NCBI GenBank assembly: GCA_900553515.1
Contig: USDN01000002.1
Span: forward strand, 50,572-114,571
Length of the DNA: 64,000 nt
Reading direction: 5' to 3'
Origin: an uncultured Blautia sp.
GTDB taxonomy: Bacteria > Bacillota > Clostridia > Lachnospirales > Lachnospiraceae
Numbering within the stretch: the first letter of the stretch is position 1; each line of letters starts with the position of its first letter. Of this stretch, positions 61,992 through 64,000 are shown piece by piece. Both the position numbers and the translations under genes were made by a program. The notes beneath the pieces are model-generated. The model made no database searches. It saw only the letters and a program-made list of their open reading frames with translations, and was not told where the DNA came from.

Positions 61992-63332
61992 ATGAAAAAT
62001 ACAACACAAAAAAGCCATCGACATTTTACCTCTTTTCAGGTGATCATCCTTGGATTTTTTTCTGTGATCCTGCTTGGAAGTCTGCTTCTGATGCTGCCTT
62101 TCGCTACCAGAGATGGTCACGGTGCATCCTTTGCCGACGGACTTTTTACAGCAACTTCAGCAGTATGTGTAACCGGACTGATCGTACACGACACAGCTAC
62201 CTACTGGTCTGAATTCGGTCAGGCTGTCATTCTGACTCTGATCCAGATCGGCGGTATGGGTGTGGTAACCATTGCGGTGGCTATTGCTGTTGCTTCCGGC
62301 CGAAAAATCGGTCTGATGCAGAGAAGTACCATGCAGGAAGCTATTTCAGCCCATCAGGTAGGCGGCATTGTACGTCTGACAAAATTTATCCTGAAAACAA
62401 GTATCTTCATTGAACTGTTGGGAGCAGTATTCCTGTCTCCCGTATTCTGTAAAGATTTTGGTATTTTCAAAGGCTTATGGTATTCTGTTTTTCATTCTGT
62501 ATCAGCTTTCTGTAATGCCGGATTTGATCTTATCGGGGTCAGAGAGAAATTTTCTTCTCTTACCAGCTATGCATCGAATCCTGTTGTAAACTTCACGATA
62601 ATGGCACTGATCATTACCGGCGGTCTTGGCTTTGTAACCTGGGCTGACATTAAGAAAAACAAATTTCATTTCCGTAAATATAATATGCAGAGTAAAGTAA
62701 TTCTTACAGTAACTGCAGGACTTCTCATTTTTCCTGCCATATATTTCTTTTTCTGTGAATTTTCCGGACTTCCGCTTGGAGAAAGAATACTTTCCTCCCT
62801 GTTCCAGGCTGTTACTCCGAGAACTGCCGGTTTTAATACGGCAGATCTGACGCTTTTAACGGAAACAGGACTGATGCTTATGATTATTCTGATGCTTATT
62901 GGCGGGTCTCCGGGTTCCACAGCCGGCGGTATGAAGACAACAACCATTGCCGTTCTCTTCTCCTCGGCGCTTTCTGTATTCCGGAAACAGGATTCTGCTC
63001 ACTTTTTTAGCAGACGGATCCCGGATAATGCGGTAAAAAATGCAGCAACGATCCTCATGATGTACCTTACCCTCTTTCTTGGAGGCGGAATGGTAATCAG
63101 CTACATCGAAAAGGTTCCGATCATGACCGCTCTTTTTGAAACAGGGTCTGCCATTGGTACGGTAGGTCTTTCTCTGGGGCTGACCCCTACTCTTGGGTTG
63201 CTCTCAAAAGGAATTCTTATCTTACTGATGTTCCTTGGACGCGTAGGAGGACTTACCCTTATTTTTGCGGCACTCTCAGAACGCAACACCTTTGGATCCA
63301 GATATCCCCAGGAAAAAATCACAGTTGGATAA
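61992..63332 (+). CDS. ktrB: potassium uptake protein, channel subunit KtrB/TrkH
   Basis: 446 residues, normal for KtrB. Four selectivity-filter loops are visible, each with the key glycine: SAVCVTGLI, SAFCNAGFD, PRTAGFNT and GSAIGTVGLS. It forms the K+ (often Na+-coupled) channel in the membrane and is gated by the RCK subunit encoded 22 bp downstream. GGAGG lies 12 nt before ATG, a rather long spacing. Confidence 0.95.
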   Translation: MKNTTQKSHRHFTSFQVIILGFFSVILLGSLLLMLPFATRDGHGASFADGLFTATSAVCVTGLIVHDTATYWSEFGQAVILTLIQIGGMGVVTIAVAIAVASGRKIGLMQRSTMQEAISAHQVGGIVRLTKFILKTSIFIELLGAVFLSPVFCKDFGIFKGLWYSVFHSVSAFCNAGFDLIGVREKFSSLTSYASNPVVNFTIMALIITGGLGFVTWADIKKNKFHFRKYNMQSKVILTVTAGLLIFPAIYFFFCEFSGLPLGERILSSLFQAVTPRTAGFNTADLTLLTETGLMLMIILMLIGGSPGSTAGGMKTTTIAVLFSSALSVFRKQDSAHFFSRRIPDNAVKNAATILMMYLTLFLGGGMVISYIEKVPIMTALFETGSAIGTVGLSLGLTPTLGLLSKGILILLMFLGRVGGLTLIFAALSERNTFGSRYPQEKITVG

Positions 63333-63354
63333 AAAGAAAGGATGATATGATATT

Positions 63355-64000
63355 ATGATGAAATCAATTTTATTAATAGGTCTTGGAAGATTTGGACGAC
63401 ACATTGCCATGAAACTGGATGAACTGAACCACGAGGTTATGGCTGTAGACAAAAATGAAAACAGAGTGAACGCAGCACTTCCTTATGTTACAAATGCCCA
63501 GATTGGAGACGCCACAAACGAAAGCTTTATGGCATCTCTGGGGGTCAGCAATTTTGATGTATGTATTGTTGCCATTGGGGATAATTTCCAGAGTTCTCTG
63601 GAGGCGACTTCCCTTCTCAGCGATCTGGGAGCCAAAATGGTCGTATCCCGTGCAGCAAGAGATGTTCATGCTAAATTCCTTTTGAGAAACGGCGCCAATG
63701 AAGTGATCTACCCTGAAAAACAGATCGCGCAGTGGGCAGCCATTCGATACAGTGCCGATCATATTCTTGACTACATCGAGCTTGACGAAGAACATGCCAT
63801 CTTTGAAATTTCCATTCCGGAAAACTGGATTGGAAAAACAGTGGGACAGCTTGATATCCGCAATAAACACAACATCAACATCATGGGATTTAAATATCAT
63901 GGAGATATGAATCTGAACATCAGGTCAGATACACCTGTTCCTGCCGACCATACTATGCTTGTTCTTGGAAACACCAAAGATATCCAAAAATGTTTCCATA
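63355..64000 (+). CDS. ktrA: potassium uptake regulatory subunit KtrA/TrkA (3' end outside window)
   Basis: 215 residues are visible before the window ends in frame. RCK_N domain with the nucleotide-binding loop LLIGLGRFGRHIA (about 6-18) and the ribose-binding acidic residue in VMAVDKNE (about 35), then RCK_C from about 140 (HAIFEISIPENWIGKTVGQL). It binds ATP/ADP or NAD(H) and gates KtrB. ATG 63355 and 63358 are both possible starts. Confidence 0.93.
   Translation, partial: MMKSILLIGLGRFGRHIAMKLDELNHEVMAVDKNENRVNAALPYVTNAQIGDATNESFMASLGVSNFDVCIVAIGDNFQSSLEATSLLSDLGAKMVVSRAARDVHAKFLLRNGANEVIYPEKQIAQWAAIRYSADHILDYIELDEEHAIFEISIPENWIGKTVGQLDIRNKHNINIMGFKYHGDMNLNIRSDTPVPADHTMLVLGNTKDIQKCFH

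Noticed and set aside
1..64000. tRNA, rRNA, insertion sequences, integrases or prophage genes
   Set aside because: No frame resembles transposase, integrase or phage proteins, and no tRNA or rRNA-like segment was recognised by reading; a tRNAscan or Rfam scan could not be run here.

Overview
The window looks like a chromosomal segment of a Gram-positive gut anaerobe of the Lachnospiraceae, most like an acetogenic Blautia. This is inferred from gene families, not from a marker gene: formate-tetrahydrofolate ligase under a ZTP riboswitch, a corrinoid/pterin methyltransferase, many sugar ABC transporters, YesM/YesN-type two-component pairs, TagF-like transferases and KtrAB. No rRNA, tRNA, insertion sequence, prophage or CRISPR array was seen. 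Base composition is moderate and even by eye.

Layout. 1-4506 (+): the end of a teichoic-acid-type transferase/glycosyltransferase fusion, then a glycogen debranching enzyme. 4572-14316 (-): response regulator, histidine kinase, then a complete YtfQ-YtfR-YtfT-YjfF (CUT2) sugar importer and an FGGY kinase. A tandem 15-bp repeat upstream of ytfQ is a likely regulator site. 14558-17076 (+): a small DUF1700-type membrane protein and fhs with its riboswitch. 17182-17894 (-): a nucleotidyltransferase/HEPN pair lying between two copies of one terminator sequence. 18042-35285: a catabolic island with a GH31 glycosidase, CUT1 permeases, a YesM/YesN pair, a solute-binding protein, two AraC regulators, and an apparent operon of a DUF4867 protein, a fucose/arabinose-type isomerase, xylulokinase and a 950-residue protein. 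That last protein fuses a pterin methyltransferase domain, a cobalamin-binding domain and a URO-D-type methyltransferase domain.

35334-41876 (mostly -): housekeeping genes (YoaK, HAD phosphatase, orphan HicB, thioesterase, VOC protein, endonuclease III, uracil phosphoribosyltransferase, a PAP2/CDP-alcohol phosphatidyltransferase fusion, an aminoacyl-tRNA deacylase). 41996-50654 (-): a probable six-gene operon of a beta-helix lipoprotein, a MacA-like adaptor with a very large insertion, a MacB-type ABC exporter and an OmpR-type two-component pair. 50829-52693 (-): histidine phosphatase and a DnaJ variant. 52871-60627 (-): a beta-galactoside locus of LacI repressor, binding protein, two permeases, TraX-family protein and GH42 beta-galactosidase, followed on + by an aldose-1-epimerase. 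61992-64000 (+): ktrB and the start of ktrA.

How it fits together. Three sugar uptake systems each have their own regulator. The CUT2 system carries its own ATPase, while both CUT1 systems lack one and probably share an ATPase encoded elsewhere. The most unusual element is the three-domain methyltransferase inside a sugar isomerase/kinase operon. It suggests, as a hypothesis only, that the cell strips a methyl group from a methylated sugar or sugar-linked compound, sends it to the tetrahydrofolate pool that also feeds on Fhs, and uses the sugar as carbon source.
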